Origin: Deltaproteobacteria bacterium
Lineage (GTDB): Bacteria; Desulfobacterota; Syntrophia; Syntrophales; JACQWR01
Reading direction: 5' to 3'
NCBI GenBank assembly: GCA_026388415.1
Contig: JAPLJV010000005.1
Location: 1 to 45,602, forward strand
Length of the DNA stretch: 45,602 nucleotides
Shown: piece after piece, positions 17,604 through 25,968 of the stretch
Layout: each line of letters opens with the position of its first letter
Position numbering within the stretch: position 1 is the stretch's first letter
Translations under genes and position numbers: made by a program
The notes under the pieces: generated by a model
Databases searched by the model: none
Told to the model about the DNA's origin: nothing
The model's input: only the letters and a program-made list of their open reading frames with translations

Positions 17604-17611
17604 GAAAAATT

Positions 17612-17650
17612 AAAATCTCCCCTAACCCCTCTTTGCCAAAGAGGGGAACA
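17612..17650. repeat. Third copy of the C-rich repeat
   Basis: The sequence starts AAAATCTCCCCTAACCCC and continues TCTTTGCCAAAGAGGGGAA, the same pattern as the pair at 15605-15683. It lies directly after the stop of the GT-C gene, so the repeats bracket that gene. The CCCCTCTTTG / CAAAGAGGGG self-complementarity could form a terminator-like hairpin. Confidence 0.65.
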
Positions 17651-17711
17651 TCACCGAGGGAATAATCCTTGATATTAAGATAATTGCCATCACAATGGAA
17701 TCGTCAACATT

Positions 17712-18068
17712 TTACGCCAGCTTTTTCTTCGCCAGGCGCTCCAGGCCCATCTCTTCGCCGAAGGTTGCGGCCAGTTTTTCCGCCAGGGCGGTCAGGGCCG
17801 CTTCACCCTCCGTTTCTACCACCAGGTGATATTCGTCCAGCAACTTCAGCTTGCCATATTGCTTGATGATATCATTGGCTTGCTTCACATCAACGGTGAA
17901 CCAGCCCTGCATGCGGGCCAGCAGTTCTTCCCCCAGCGGGGGGCGTTCGATGACGAGGTCCACCTGGCGGAACTTCGCCTCCCAGCCGATGGCGGCGGGT
18001 CTCTTTAAGACGGGCCGCACGGGATCATGCACGGCGGCGCATTTGAACCACAGTAAAGCTCTTTCCAT
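17712..18068 (-). CDS. Small conserved-looking protein of unknown function
   Basis: A 118-residue protein I do not recognise. It is probably real: AGGAGG lies four bases before the ATG, codon use resembles the neighbours, and it is divergent from the nitroreductase gene with an 89-base shared spacer. It starts MERALLWFKCAAVHDPVRPV, has no signal peptide or membrane segment, and contains a central WFTVDVKQANDIIKQYGKL and a charged helical end (LAEKLAATFGEEMGLERLAKKK). No metal-binding motif is visible. Confidence 0.7.
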   Translation of the reverse strand: MERALLWFKCAAVHDPVRPVLKRPAAIGWEAKFRQVDLVIERPPLGEELLARMQGWFTVDVKQANDIIKQYGKLKLLDEYHLVVETEGEAALTALAEKLAATFGEEMGLERLAKKKLA

Positions 18069-18157
18069 TGTTCCTCCTAAATATCCTTTCCAAGTTCATA
18101 AAATAAGGTATAAAATAACAGCGTCATAAAAATCAATCTCACAGGAGATAAAAACGT

Positions 18158-18811
18158 ATGGACATCTTGACCGCCATGAAGGAAAGAAAAAGCGCCCGGG
18201 CCTATCTGGATAAGCAGGTTTCCCGGCGCGACATTGAAGAAATCCTGGCCGCCGCCGCCCTGGCGCCCTCGGCCATCAACCTCCAGCCCTGGGAGTTCAT
18301 TGTCACCTATGGCGAGGAGAAGGAACGCCTAGTGCGCCGCCTGCTCAAGGCGCGCTCGGAACGGGTAGTGGCCTGCGGACCAGGCACCGAAAAACCCCTG
18401 CCGGCAGCAATCAGCCGGCGTGCGACGGAGGCGCTGGCCGTTATGGAGCCGCACATATCCGCTCCGGGTCAGACGTTTAACCAGTTTGTCGAGGCGGGCA
18501 GTTGCGCTTTTTACGGCGCGCCGGTGGCCATCATGGTCACCATGGACAAGCTATTCCCGGCTATTCGCTACCTGGATGTGGGCCTGGCGGTTTCCCAGTT
18601 GCTGCTGGCGGCGCACGCCAAGGGCCTGGCGACCTGCCCGATCGGGCTGATTCTGGCCTATCGCGAAGACATTGCCCAGGCGCTTAATATCCCGGAACAA
18701 AAGGAGCTCCTCCTCGGAATCGCCCTGGGTTACGCCGACACATCTGCCCCGGCCAACTCCTTCCGGACCAGCCGGGCCGACCTGGCGGAGATTGCAACCT
18801 GGTACGAATGA
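18158..18811 (+). CDS. Nitroreductase-family FMN oxidoreductase
   Basis: A 217-residue protein of the nitroreductase superfamily (PF00881 type). It opens with DILTAMKERKSARAYLDKQV, where the Arg-Ser-x-Arg segment binds FMN phosphate, followed by AALAPSAINLQPWEFIV, the usual second FMN-contacting motif. Near the C-terminus GLATCPIGLI and LLLGIALGYAD form the typical closing FMN site. Members reduce nitroaromatics, quinones or flavins with NAD(P)H, normally as cytoplasmic homodimers. AGGAG precedes the ATG. It is a single gene with no obvious pathway partner. Confidence 0.92.
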   Translation: MDILTAMKERKSARAYLDKQVSRRDIEEILAAAALAPSAINLQPWEFIVTYGEEKERLVRRLLKARSERVVACGPGTEKPLPAAISRRATEALAVMEPHISAPGQTFNQFVEAGSCAFYGAPVAIMVTMDKLFPAIRYLDVGLAVSQLLLAAHAKGLATCPIGLILAYREDIAQALNIPEQKELLLGIALGYADTSAPANSFRTSRADLAEIATWYE

Positions 18812-18854
18812 TTGCCGGCGCGCTTCCGGTCGTATAGTACGCCCCGACATTGTT

Positions 18855-20894
18855 TCAGAAAGGCGTCTCGGTACCAGACTTCGCGGCCCCGGTCGGCCGG
18901 CCGGCCTCGCCGTTTTCACCGGGTAAAGTATCATCAAGGAAGCATTCATAAATAGCCGTTTTGGAAGCCCCCTTGACGGGCTGGCCGGTGGCCCGTTCCA
19001 CTTTCGTAAAGACTATTCCTTCGGGCACGGGAAACACCTCTACCGGCGTTCCCCGCAGGGACTGTTCCATAAAGTAGAGCCAGATCGGCGCTGCCGCCCG
19101 GCCGCCCACTTCGTGTCTGCCGAGCGTCCGCTCCTTGTCAAAACCAACCCAGACACCGGCTACCAGGGAAGGGGAAAAACCCATAAACCAGGCATCCCGC
19201 ATTTCATCGGTGGTGCCGGTCTTGCCCGCCACGGGACGACCGATGCTTTTCACCAACTGGCCCGTCCCGCTTTCTACCACGTCCTGCATGATATAGGCCG
19301 TCATGAAGGCAATCCGCGGATCAATAACCTGGGTGCTGACAGGTTGGCTCTCTTCAAAGACATGGCCCGTGCGATCAATGATCTTTCTGATGAAAAAGGG
19401 ATCAACTTTTTTCCCCTGATTGGCCAGCACACCGTAGGCGCGCACCATTTCCTGCAAGGTGACGCCGGACGTCCCCAAGGCCAGGGAAAGATTTCTCTCC
19501 AGCGGTGAAGAAATGCCCATGTTGGTGGCATAGGCGGTGGCATAATCAATCCCGATGTTTTGCAGTAATTTGATCGTGACAATGTTCCGCGAATGAACGA
19601 GGGCATTCCGCAGGGTGGTCGGCCCCTGGAATTCCCGGTCAAAGTTCTGCGGCTTCCAGACATTTTTGGCGGCATCCTGATAAACGAGGGGCGCATCAAC
19701 GACCACTGTGGCCGGCGTCATGCCCTTGTCAAAGGCCGCCGTATAAATTAAGGGTTTAAAAGCCGAACCGGGCTGTCTTTTGGATTGGGTGGCGCGATTG
19801 AATTCACTCTTGATAAAATTCCTGCCGCCCACCATGGCCTTGATGGCACCCGTAGCGGCCTCCATGCTCAGGAGAGCGCCCTGCGCCAGCCCCTGCGGGT
19901 ATCCCTGCCTGGTCTCCAGTTCCGACAAGCCTCTCTCCACCGCTTCCCGCGCTGCCTTCTGCATCTTGATATTCAACGTCGTATATATCTCAAGCCCCTC
20001 TTTATAAAGGACATCGCTGCCATACTTCTCCAGGATATAGCGGCGGACATTTTCCACGAAATAGGGGGCGATTTTATCCTTCGGCTTGATGGAACGCAGC
20101 GCCAAAGGAGCTTGGACGGCCTCTTCCTTTTCCCGGGGGGTTATGTAGCCGTCTTCCGCCATCCTCTCCAGGACATAGGCCTGCCTCTGCTTCGCGCGGT
20201 CGAAATGCAGATAGGGGGAATAATTGGTGGGCGCTTTCGGCAGACTGGCCAGGATAGCCGCCTCGGAGAGGGTCAAATACCTGGCGCTTTTTCCGAAATA
20301 GCCCTGGGCTGCCGCTTCGATGCCGTAAGTGCCGTGACCCAGGTAAATGTAATTCAGATAGAGATTCAGAATCTCTTCCTTGGTCAGATATTTATCAATC
20401 TTATAGGCCAGGATTGCCTCTTTGACCTTCCGCAGATAACTTTTTTCCGAGGACAGATAAAGGGACTTGGCCACCTGCTGGGTGATCGTACTGCCCCCCT
20501 GGACGATGTGGCCCGCCTCGATGTTTTTATAGAAGGCGCGGGTGACGCTTTGCCAATCTACGCCGCTATGCTCGTAAAAACGGGCATCTTCGGCGGCGAC
20601 AAAGGCCTGCACGGCCCTTTTCGGCAACTCGGAAACCTTGATTAGTTTCCTGTCTTCGGCAAAAAACTCATCAATCAGTTCATTGTTGTCGGCATAGACG
20701 CGGCTGGCAATGCTCGGGCGGTAGTCCTTGAGGGCCGCAATACTGGGTATTTCATTCAGTAATACGTAATAGAGGAAGCTGCTGCCCGCCAGGACCGCCA
20801 CACCGGAAAGTATAAAAACCACAAAAAGCGCCTTGACCAAGAGGGAATATTTCCTTGTCTTAAGTTTGCGGGGAATAAATTTACCGGCGTTCAT
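18855..20894 (-). CDS. mrcA: Class A penicillin-binding protein (PBP1A type)
   Basis: A 679-residue bifunctional peptidoglycan synthase. It has a basic N-terminus, one membrane helix (about 18-45), and a GT51 transglycosylase domain with AAEDARFYEHSGVD (catalytic Glu102) and GGSTITQQVAKSLYL. The transpeptidase domain has SAFK (Ser377, Lys380), SRN (435-437) and KTGTT. It polymerises lipid II and crosslinks stem peptides in the periplasm. The ATG overlaps the tatC stop by four bases, so the gene belongs to the tatB-tatC transcript. The C-terminal tail after about residue 620 is short and Gly/Pro-rich, without a PASTA or FN3 domain. Confidence 0.95.
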   Translation of the reverse strand: MNAGKFIPRKLKTRKYSLLVKALFVVFILSGVAVLAGSSFLYYVLLNEIPSIAALKDYRPSIASRVYADNNELIDEFFAEDRKLIKVSELPKRAVQAFVAAEDARFYEHSGVDWQSVTRAFYKNIEAGHIVQGGSTITQQVAKSLYLSSEKSYLRKVKEAILAYKIDKYLTKEEILNLYLNYIYLGHGTYGIEAAAQGYFGKSARYLTLSEAAILASLPKAPTNYSPYLHFDRAKQRQAYVLERMAEDGYITPREKEEAVQAPLALRSIKPKDKIAPYFVENVRRYILEKYGSDVLYKEGLEIYTTLNIKMQKAAREAVERGLSELETRQGYPQGLAQGALLSMEAATGAIKAMVGGRNFIKSEFNRATQSKRQPGSAFKPLIYTAAFDKGMTPATVVVDAPLVYQDAAKNVWKPQNFDREFQGPTTLRNALVHSRNIVTIKLLQNIGIDYATAYATNMGISSPLERNLSLALGTSGVTLQEMVRAYGVLANQGKKVDPFFIRKIIDRTGHVFEESQPVSTQVIDPRIAFMTAYIMQDVVESGTGQLVKSIGRPVAGKTGTTDEMRDAWFMGFSPSLVAGVWVGFDKERTLGRHEVGGRAAAPIWLYFMEQSLRGTPVEVFPVPEGIVFTKVERATGQPVKGASKTAIYECFLDDTLPGENGEAGRPTGAAKSGTETPF

Positions 20895-21664
20895 ACTTCC
20901 TTTTCTTGTTTCGCTGCGTCCTCATCGGCGGGAACAGGTTTTTTTTCAGCAAATCTTGACACCACGATCCCGACTTCGTAGAGCACCATCAAGGGCAGGG
21001 CCATCAAGGTCTGGGTCAGGGCGTCCGGTGAAGGGGTGAGGACCGCCGCTACGATAAAAATGATAAGAATGGCGTACCGCCTCTGTTTAGATAACATCCG
21101 GGCATTGACGATCCCGATTTTCGTCATGAAAAAGAGAAAGACGGGCAACTGGAAGGAGACGCCGAAACCGAGAAGAAATTTTAAAGACAGTGACAGGTAC
21201 TCCTTCAAAGAAAACATTGGTTTGAGAAAATCGGAAGAAAAAGACACAAAAAACTTGAAGGCCGGCGGCAAGACGAGGAAATACCCGAAAAGCACGCCGC
21301 TGATAAACAACGTGGAGGAGACCAGGACAAAGGGCAGGACATATTTTTTTTCTCCCGGTAAAAGCCCCGGCGAGATGAATTTCCAGACCTGATAAAGGCA
21401 GTAAGGGCCGGTCAGCAAGAGGGACGCGAAAAAGGCAATCTGCATGTAGATGAAAAAAGCCTCCGGCATGCCCGTATAGATCATAAAGCTTTTGGCGGGC
21501 AGCACATCGGCCAGTGGTTTGGTAATAATCTTGAACAGCCAGTCCTTAAAGCCATAACAGGCCAGAAAACCTATCCCGACGGCGGCCAGGACGCGGATCA
21601 GCCTGGTTCTCAATTCCTCCAGATGGGAGGTAAAAGACATTCTTTCATCAGTAGGATTATCCAT
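20891..21664 (-). CDS. tatC: Twin-arginine translocase subunit TatC
   Basis: A 257-residue protein with six membrane helices. It contains the characteristic N-terminal SFTSHLEELRTRLIR, which forms part of the twin-arginine signal-peptide binding site, the periplasmic FFIYMQIAFFASLLLTGPY segment and AVLTPSPDALTQTLMALPLMVLYEVGI near the end. TatC recognises folded cofactor-containing precursors and, with TatB and TatA, exports them. It lies 148 bases after tatB and overlaps the PBP gene by four bases. An inverted-repeat element occupies the tatB-tatC gap. Confidence 0.96.
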   Translation of the reverse strand: MDNPTDERMSFTSHLEELRTRLIRVLAAVGIGFLACYGFKDWLFKIITKPLADVLPAKSFMIYTGMPEAFFIYMQIAFFASLLLTGPYCLYQVWKFISPGLLPGEKKYVLPFVLVSSTLFISGVLFGYFLVLPPAFKFFVSFSSDFLKPMFSLKEYLSLSLKFLLGFGVSFQLPVFLFFMTKIGIVNARMLSKQRRYAILIIFIVAAVLTPSPDALTQTLMALPLMVLYEVGIVVSRFAEKKPVPADEDAAKQEKEV

Positions 21665-21703
21665 AAGTAATCAGATCCTGGGGGAAATCATCTGCATGGT
21701 CGG

Positions 21704-21817
21704 TAACTTACTGAGGTATCGGGGAACCTTTAGTAAGTTAGAAATTATTTCTTGCGTTTTTTTACCCCTCAAGGGGGTACTGAAAAGAGTGGCAAGAAAT
21801 AATTTCGTAAACTTACT
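21704..21817. repeat. Composite inverted-repeat element in the tatB-tatC spacer
   Basis: Nested arms are visible: TAACTTACT (21704-21712) with AGTAAGTTA (21732-21740), and GAAATTATTTCTTGC (21741-21755) with GCAAGAAATAATTTC (21792-21806), a perfect 15-base pair of arms. The inner part carries CCCCTCAAGGGG, and the element ends with GTAAACTTACT, overlapping the tatB stop codon. Related sequences lie at 22960-22982 and 24134-24187, so this is a dispersed family. The T-run is on the wrong side for a tat-directed intrinsic terminator. Confidence 0.75.
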
Positions 21818-22151
21818 TATCCCGTTTATCGGGGTTGGCAGCAGCATCATAGGGGTGGGAGTCAGCCTTTTTCCCCTCGTCAACCTTTGGCGAAGATGGG
21901 GGCGGCGGCGAACCGGCAGCATCATGACTCTTGTTGGACAGAAATGACTCTTTGATATCTTCGACATCCTGTTTTATTTCATCCACCCGCAGGCTTTCCT
22001 TCAGCGTCTCCGTGGCGCCTTCGGTGGCCTTGCGAAATTCGGACAGACCCTTGCCAAAGGTCTTGGCCAGATCCGGCAACCGCTTCGGTCCCACGACCAG
22101 CAGGGCAATTACCAATATTACCATCAATTCCGGCATCCCGATTCCAAACAT
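21813..22151 (-). CDS. tatB: TatA/TatB-family twin-arginine translocase subunit (TatB-like)
   Basis: The start at 22151 gives a 112-residue protein beginning [20 protein letters not shown], a single N-terminal membrane helix followed by the G-P-K-R-L-P hinge and an amphipathic helix ([19 protein letters not shown]). The FGIGMPEL start and the GP-x-RLP hinge favour TatB over TatA. An upstream extension to 22211 is open but lacks family resemblance; GGTGG precedes 22151. The C-terminal half is charged and Pro/Asp/Lys-rich, as usual. No separate TatA is visible in the window, so either this protein does both jobs or tatA is elsewhere. Confidence 0.9.
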   Translation of the reverse strand: MFGIGMPELMVILVIALLVVGPKRLPDLAKTFGKGLSEFRKATEGATETLKESLRVDEIKQDVEDIKESFLSNKSHDAAGSPPPPSSPKVDEGKKADSHPYDAAANPDKRDK

Positions 22152-22232
22152 TGTTTCCACCTTCCAGTATATGTTGGCGCCAGTATATATACGGTATCCG
22201 GGCTTTGTCAACGGTTTATATGAAAATGGATC

Positions 22233-22259
22233 GTCATAACGGCGTCGGCCGGTATCCAG
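22233..22259. repeat. Degenerate half copy of the palindromic element at 28463
   Basis: GTC, then ATAACGGC, loop GTCG, GCCGGTAT and CCAG reproduce the left half of the element at 28464-28490 (GTC, ATTCCGGC, GGAA, GCCGGAAT, CCAG). One stem base pair is mismatched. It lies upstream of tatB. Confidence 0.55.
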
Positions 22260-22332
22260 TCCTTTTTTGACAGGGGGCGGATTACCCTTTGGTTTTCTCC
22301 GTGCTGCTCTGGACCGAGCAGGACTGACTCGT

Positions 22333-22422
22333 TCAGCCCGGTCCTCCCCGTCGCGGGATGCGCCACCCCAGGATAAGGTACCAGATGACCACCACGATCA
22401 GCAATAACCAAACCCAGCTCAT
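22333..22422 (-). CDS. 29-residue single-pass membrane micro-protein (putative)
   Basis: An ATG at 22422 preceded by AAGGAGGG (AGGAGG five bases away) opens a 29-codon frame ending in TGA at 22333. The product starts [20 protein letters not shown] and ends RIPRRGGPG: an almost pure hydrophobic, Trp-rich helix followed by a basic tail, expected to insert with the C-terminus in the cytoplasm. It is the only frame in this spacer with a strong ribosome-binding site. I know no family assignment. It lies between tatB and the deacetylase gene, on the tat strand; co-transcription with tat is possible. Confidence 0.55.
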   Translation of the reverse strand: MSWVWLLLIVVVIWYLILGWRIPRRGGPG

Positions 22423-23082
22423 TTTGCCCTCCTTGCCCTTCCGTGTTACCGGGCATCAGTTCCCAAGCGAACCGCACCCGAATTTTGCCATCCCCAGAAA
22501 TTAAAAAAGACGAGAAACCGCCTATGCCGTCTTGTCTTTTTACTGGAGTCCATCATTTAATATCTGGTCTATTGAGGGTGATAATCACCACGAAGACCTC
22601 GTGATACTTTTCTCGTTAACATCCAGTAGGATTGACTCAATACGCGCATTGCAGTATCTCGTCCGTTTAATCTCTTATGGCACTTCCCGATAAAACTTGA
22701 AAGGTAATAAAACTGGTTGTGGCTATGAGGAAATAAAGAAGAGGGCTGCAATGCTTTCTTATCCATAAGCTGTGGTCGGCTTATTAAATAACTGCCTTTG
22801 AAGCAGCTCATCATAACCACCAAGATATCGTAAAGCTTTTTTGCTTACCTCCCAGTGAAATGACAAATAACTTTACACTCCGTGATGTAATCTAATCCGG
22901 GCATTGCAGCCGCTCTACGGTTACAATCTAATGCTAAACATCGCTTAAGTCAAGAAAAACAAGAAATAATTTCTAACTCACTAAAGCCGTTCTCCGGGTG
23001 AAACTTTTTGCCTTTCCCGTTGTTTTGTGGTACGTGCCAGTTCCCGATGGACAAGATAAATCTTCCCAATTTGGAGGCGATT
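22423..23082. other. Long spacer with little recognisable content
   Basis: Apart from the repeat copy at 22960-22982 and an AAAAGAC / GTCTTTT inverted pair near 22507-22543, I see no gene with a convincing ribosome-binding site and codon pattern here. An 84-codon minus-strand frame (22569-22823) looks accidental. Confidence 0.4.
22960..22982 (-). repeat. Second copy of the AGTRAGTTAG repeat arm
   Basis: CAAGAAATAATTTCTAACTC followed by ACT differs at one position from the complement of 21732-21754. It is a single arm without the inverted partner and sits upstream of the deacetylase gene. Confidence 0.7.
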
Positions 23083-24135
23083 ATGTCCCGTAAAACAGGA
23101 ATTGTTCAAGATACACGCTACCTTTCGCATGTTGTCGGGTTCGACCATCCGGAATCTCCGGAAAGGCTGGCGGCCATTTATGAAATGCTGGCGCTGCCCG
23201 ACATGGCAGATAAATTTATCCAGATTCCCGCGCGACCGGCGACTATTGATGAACTGGCGATGGTTCACCGCCGCTCCTATATTGATTTGGTGGCCGACAC
23301 AGCCGGGAAATCCTTTACCCCTCTTGATCCTGACACTGCCACTTCGGCAGAATCTTTTACTGCAGCGCTGCTGGCCGTGGGGGGGCTATTAAACGCCATT
23401 GACAGCGTCATCTCCGGCGGGGTGGACAATGCCTTTGCCCTGGTCCGGCCGCCCGGGCACCATGCCGAGGACCGGGGTGCCATGGGTTTTTGCCTGTTCA
23501 ACAATGTGGCCATCGGCGCTCTGCATGCCATCAACAAGCATCACCTGCAAAGAGTGCTGATTGTTGACTGGGATCTGCACCACGGCAACGGTACCCAGCA
23601 TTCCTTTTATGAAGACCCGCGGGTGCTTTATTTTTCCACCCACCATTATCCCTATTATCCCGGTACGGGCGACCTGAAAGAAAACGGCCGTGGCGCCGGT
23701 CTGGGCTACACGATCAATGTCCCGCTGCGCACGGGGGCCGACAACGGGCTCTATGTAGATATCCTCCGGAAGCTGTTACAGCCGGTAGCCCTGCAATTCC
23801 AGCCGGAGCTGATTCTGGTATCGGCCGGCTTCGATATTTACGCAGAGGATCCGCTGGGCGGGATGGAGGTGACCACGGAAGGCTTCGCCGGCCTGACAAG
23901 GGTGCTCATGAACATTGCCGATGCCTGCTGCCGGGGGCGTCTGGTCATGACTCTGGAAGGAGGCTACCACATCCAGGGGCAGGCTGCAGCGGTAAAAAAA
24001 GTATTGCAGGAGATGCGGGACGACAGGCAGACGGATGTCGAGCTGCTGTTTCCGGCCGCCGGGAATGCCCTGCGGGAAGATCCGATCATTCAACGGGTGA
24101 TGGATCAGATCAGACCTTACTGGCCTGTATTTTAG
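23083..24135 (+). CDS. Histone-deacetylase-family zinc hydrolase (AcuC/HdaH/acetylpolyamine amidohydrolase-like)
   Basis: The start at 23083 (350 residues, MSRKTGIVQDTRYL) is favoured by GGAGG five bases upstream; the frame is open from 23008. It has the arginase/deacetylase fold signatures RPPGHHAEDRGAMGFCLFNN (His126/His127 charge relay), VDWDLHHGNGTQ with zinc ligands Asp164 and His166, and SAGFDIYAEDPLGG with the second Asp ligand. Bacterial members deacetylate small molecules such as acetylpolyamines or proteins such as acetyl-CoA synthetase. It is transcribed with gatCAB downstream, separated by a repeat element. The substrate is unknown. Confidence 0.93.
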   Translation: MSRKTGIVQDTRYLSHVVGFDHPESPERLAAIYEMLALPDMADKFIQIPARPATIDELAMVHRRSYIDLVADTAGKSFTPLDPDTATSAESFTAALLAVGGLLNAIDSVISGGVDNAFALVRPPGHHAEDRGAMGFCLFNNVAIGALHAINKHHLQRVLIVDWDLHHGNGTQHSFYEDPRVLYFSTHHYPYYPGTGDLKENGRGAGLGYTINVPLRTGADNGLYVDILRKLLQPVALQFQPELILVSAGFDIYAEDPLGGMEVTTEGFAGLTRVLMNIADACCRGRLVMTLEGGYHIQGQAAAVKKVLQEMRDDRQTDVELLFPAAGNALREDPIIQRVMDQIRPYWPVF

Positions 24136-24187
24136 TGAGTTAGTATTTGCAAAGCAAATACGTGAACGAACTATCCCCTTCAGGGGA
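24134..24187. repeat. Third AGTRAGTTAG-type repeat element
   Basis: It begins AGTGAGTTAG (24134-24143), overlapping the deacetylase stop. Then comes the palindrome TATTTGC / GCAAATA with an AAA loop, then GTGAACGAACT, and it closes with ATCCCC TTCA GGGGAT, a six-base hairpin. The order AGTRAGTTAG, ATTT/TTGC palindrome, CCCCTYMAGGGG matches the element at 21732-21775. Confidence 0.65.
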
Positions 24188-24214
24188 TTGAATTGAAGTT
24201 TCGGAGGTAGCAGC

Positions 24215-24502
24215 GTGAAGATAGAAAAACCAGAGGTGGAGTACGTGGCTCATTTAGCCAGGCTGGAATTCGACGCCGCGGAAACAGAAAAGTTCACCTC
24301 CCAGTTGAACGATATCCTGTTATATATGGAAAAATTGAATGAGGTGGATACGAGCGGCATCGCGCCGGTGAGCAGCAACATCTCGCTTACCAACGCCTTT
24401 CGGGAAGATGTCGTCGGTATTTCTCTCAGCCACGACCTGGCCCTGGCCAATGCCCCGGAAACAAGGGCCGGCTGTTTCCTGGTGCCCAAGGTGGTGGAAT
24501 AG
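24215..24502 (+). CDS. gatC: Asp-tRNA(Asn)/Glu-tRNA(Gln) amidotransferase subunit C
   Basis: A 95-residue GatC with the family pattern VEYVAHLARLEFDAAETEKF near the start and LNDILLYMEKLNEVDTSGI in the centre; near the C-terminus FREDVV is the usual tail motif. It starts with GTG at 24215, seven bases after GGAGG. GatC tethers GatA and GatB and is needed for folding of the amidase. It is the first gene of gatCAB; the gap to gatA is eight bases. The organism is therefore expected to make Gln-tRNA and/or Asn-tRNA by the indirect route. Confidence 0.95.
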   Translation: MKIEKPEVEYVAHLARLEFDAAETEKFTSQLNDILLYMEKLNEVDTSGIAPVSSNISLTNAFREDVVGISLSHDLALANAPETRAGCFLVPKVVE

Positions 24503-24510
24503 GATAAGCT

Positions 24511-25968
24511 ATGGAACTTTATGAGTTAACCATCCATGAATTGCAGGGCCGGATAAGAGCAGGAACTGCGACAGCTGCCGACATCGTCTCTGCCGTCTAT
24601 CGGCGGATTGATGCGGTGGAGGGCAGGGTGCACGCCTATATTACGCTCACCAGGGAACTGGCCGGCGAGCAGGCGGCCCAAGCCGATGCCGCCATCAAAA
24701 GGGGCGAGATCAAAGAACTAACGGGCATCCCCATTGCCCTGAAGGATATTTTATGCACGCGCGGCATCAAAACGACCTGCGGATCACGGATGCTGTCCGA
24801 TTTTGTCCCTCCCTACGACGCCACGGTAGTCGCCCGACTGCGGCAGGCCGGCGCCATTTTCACGGGCAAGACCAATATGGACGAGTTCGCCATGGGATCG
24901 TCCAATGAAACATCCTATTTCGGCGTTACGGCCAATCCTTGGGATTTAACCCGTATTCCGGGTGGTTCAAGCGGTGGGTCCGCTGCCGCCGTGGCGGCCG
25001 ACGAATGCCTGGCGGCGCTGGGCTCCGATACGGGGGGCTCCATCAGGCAGCCGGCGGCGCTCTGCGGTGTAGTAGGCATGAAGCCGACTTATGGCCGGGT
25101 GTCCCGTTTCGGCCTGATTGCGTTTGCCTCCTCGCTGGATCAGATCGGCCCTTTTACGAAGGACGTGGAGGACTGCGCCATTATGCTGAATATTATCGCC
25201 GGCCATGATCCCCGCGAATCAACCTCTGCACCACTGGATGTGCCGGACTATCGGCAGTTCCTTCCCCGGGGCGTGGAGGGCTGGACGGTAGGCATTCCCC
25301 GGGAGTATTTTCTGGCCGGAATAGACCCGGAGGTGGAAGCGGCGGTCAAAAAGACCATTGCCGTCGTCGAGGGTCTCGGCGCGCGCTGCGTCCCCATTTC
25401 CCTGCCCCACACGGAATATTGCCTGGCCGTTTATTATATTGTGGCCCCGGCAGAGGCCAGTTCCAATCTGGCCCGCTATGATGGGGTAAAATACGGTTTC
25501 CGCTCCCGGGACGGCCGCGACCTCCTGGAAATGTATAAAAAGACCCGTTCCGCTGGTTTCGGCGCGGAGGTGAAACGCCGGATCATGCTGGGCACTTATG
25601 TCCTCTCTTCGGGATATTATGACGCCTATTATAAAAAAGCATCCCAGGTGCGCGGACTTATCACGCGTGATTTTGAGCAGGCCTTTCAGACCTGCGATGT
25701 CATCCTGACCCCCACGTCACCCACCCCGGCCTTCCGGCTGGGTGAAAAAACCGACGACCCGATGCAGATGTACCTCTCTGATATTTTCACAATTTCTGCC
25801 AATTTAGCCGGCATACCGGGCCTGTCCGTCCCCTGCGGTTTCACGACGGGCGGTCTGCCGGTCGGCGTCCAGTTCCTGGCCGGCCACTTTGCCGAGGGGA
25901 AACTGCTCCAAATTGCCGCCGCTTATGAAAAGAACGCCAATATTGAAAAAAGGAGACCCAGTCTGTAA
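24511..25968 (+). CDS. gatA: Asp-tRNA(Asn)/Glu-tRNA(Gln) amidotransferase subunit A
   Basis: A 485-residue amidase-signature enzyme that hydrolyses glutamine and delivers ammonia to GatB. The Ser-cisSer-Lys triad is intact: Lys78 in [10 protein letters not shown], Ser153 in [10 protein letters not shown], and Ser177 in [10 protein letters not shown]. The length and the [18 protein letters not shown] segment fit GatA rather than a generic amidase. Its stop overlaps the gatB start by one base (TAATG). Confidence 0.97.
   Translation: MELYELTIHELQGRIRAGTATAADIVSAVYRRIDAVEGRVHAYITLTRELAGEQAAQADAAIKRGEIKELTGIPIALKDILCTRGIKTTCGSRMLSDFVPPYDATVVARLRQAGAIFTGKTNMDEFAMGSSNETSYFGVTANPWDLTRIPGGSSGGSAAAVAADECLAALGSDTGGSIRQPAALCGVVGMKPTYGRVSRFGLIAFASSLDQIGPFTKDVEDCAIMLNIIAGHDPRESTSAPLDVPDYRQFLPRGVEGWTVGIPREYFLAGIDPEVEAAVKKTIAVVEGLGARCVPISLPHTEYCLAVYYIVAPAEASSNLARYDGVKYGFRSRDGRDLLEMYKKTRSAGFGAEVKRRIMLGTYVLSSGYYDAYYKKASQVRGLITRDFEQAFQTCDVILTPTSPTPAFRLGEKTDDPMQMYLSDIFTISANLAGIPGLSVPCGFTTGGLPVGVQFLAGHFAEGKLLQIAAAYEKNANIEKRRPSL

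Noticed and set aside
19785-20645. 286-codon plus-strand frame
   Set aside because: Antisense to the PBP1A gene; no motif or start signal.
21756-21791. Intrinsic terminator between tatB and tatC
   Set aside because: The T-run lies on the plus-strand side before the hairpin, which is the wrong polarity for the minus-strand tat transcript.
22208-22477. 89-codon minus-strand frame
   Set aside because: Its C-terminal part is the translation of the degenerate palindromic repeat; the 29-codon frame within it, in another phase, has the better ribosome-binding site.
22569-22823. 84-codon minus-strand frame in the spacer upstream of the deacetylase gene
   Set aside because: No good ribosome-binding site, no recognisable motif, and unusual composition; could at most be a decayed gene.
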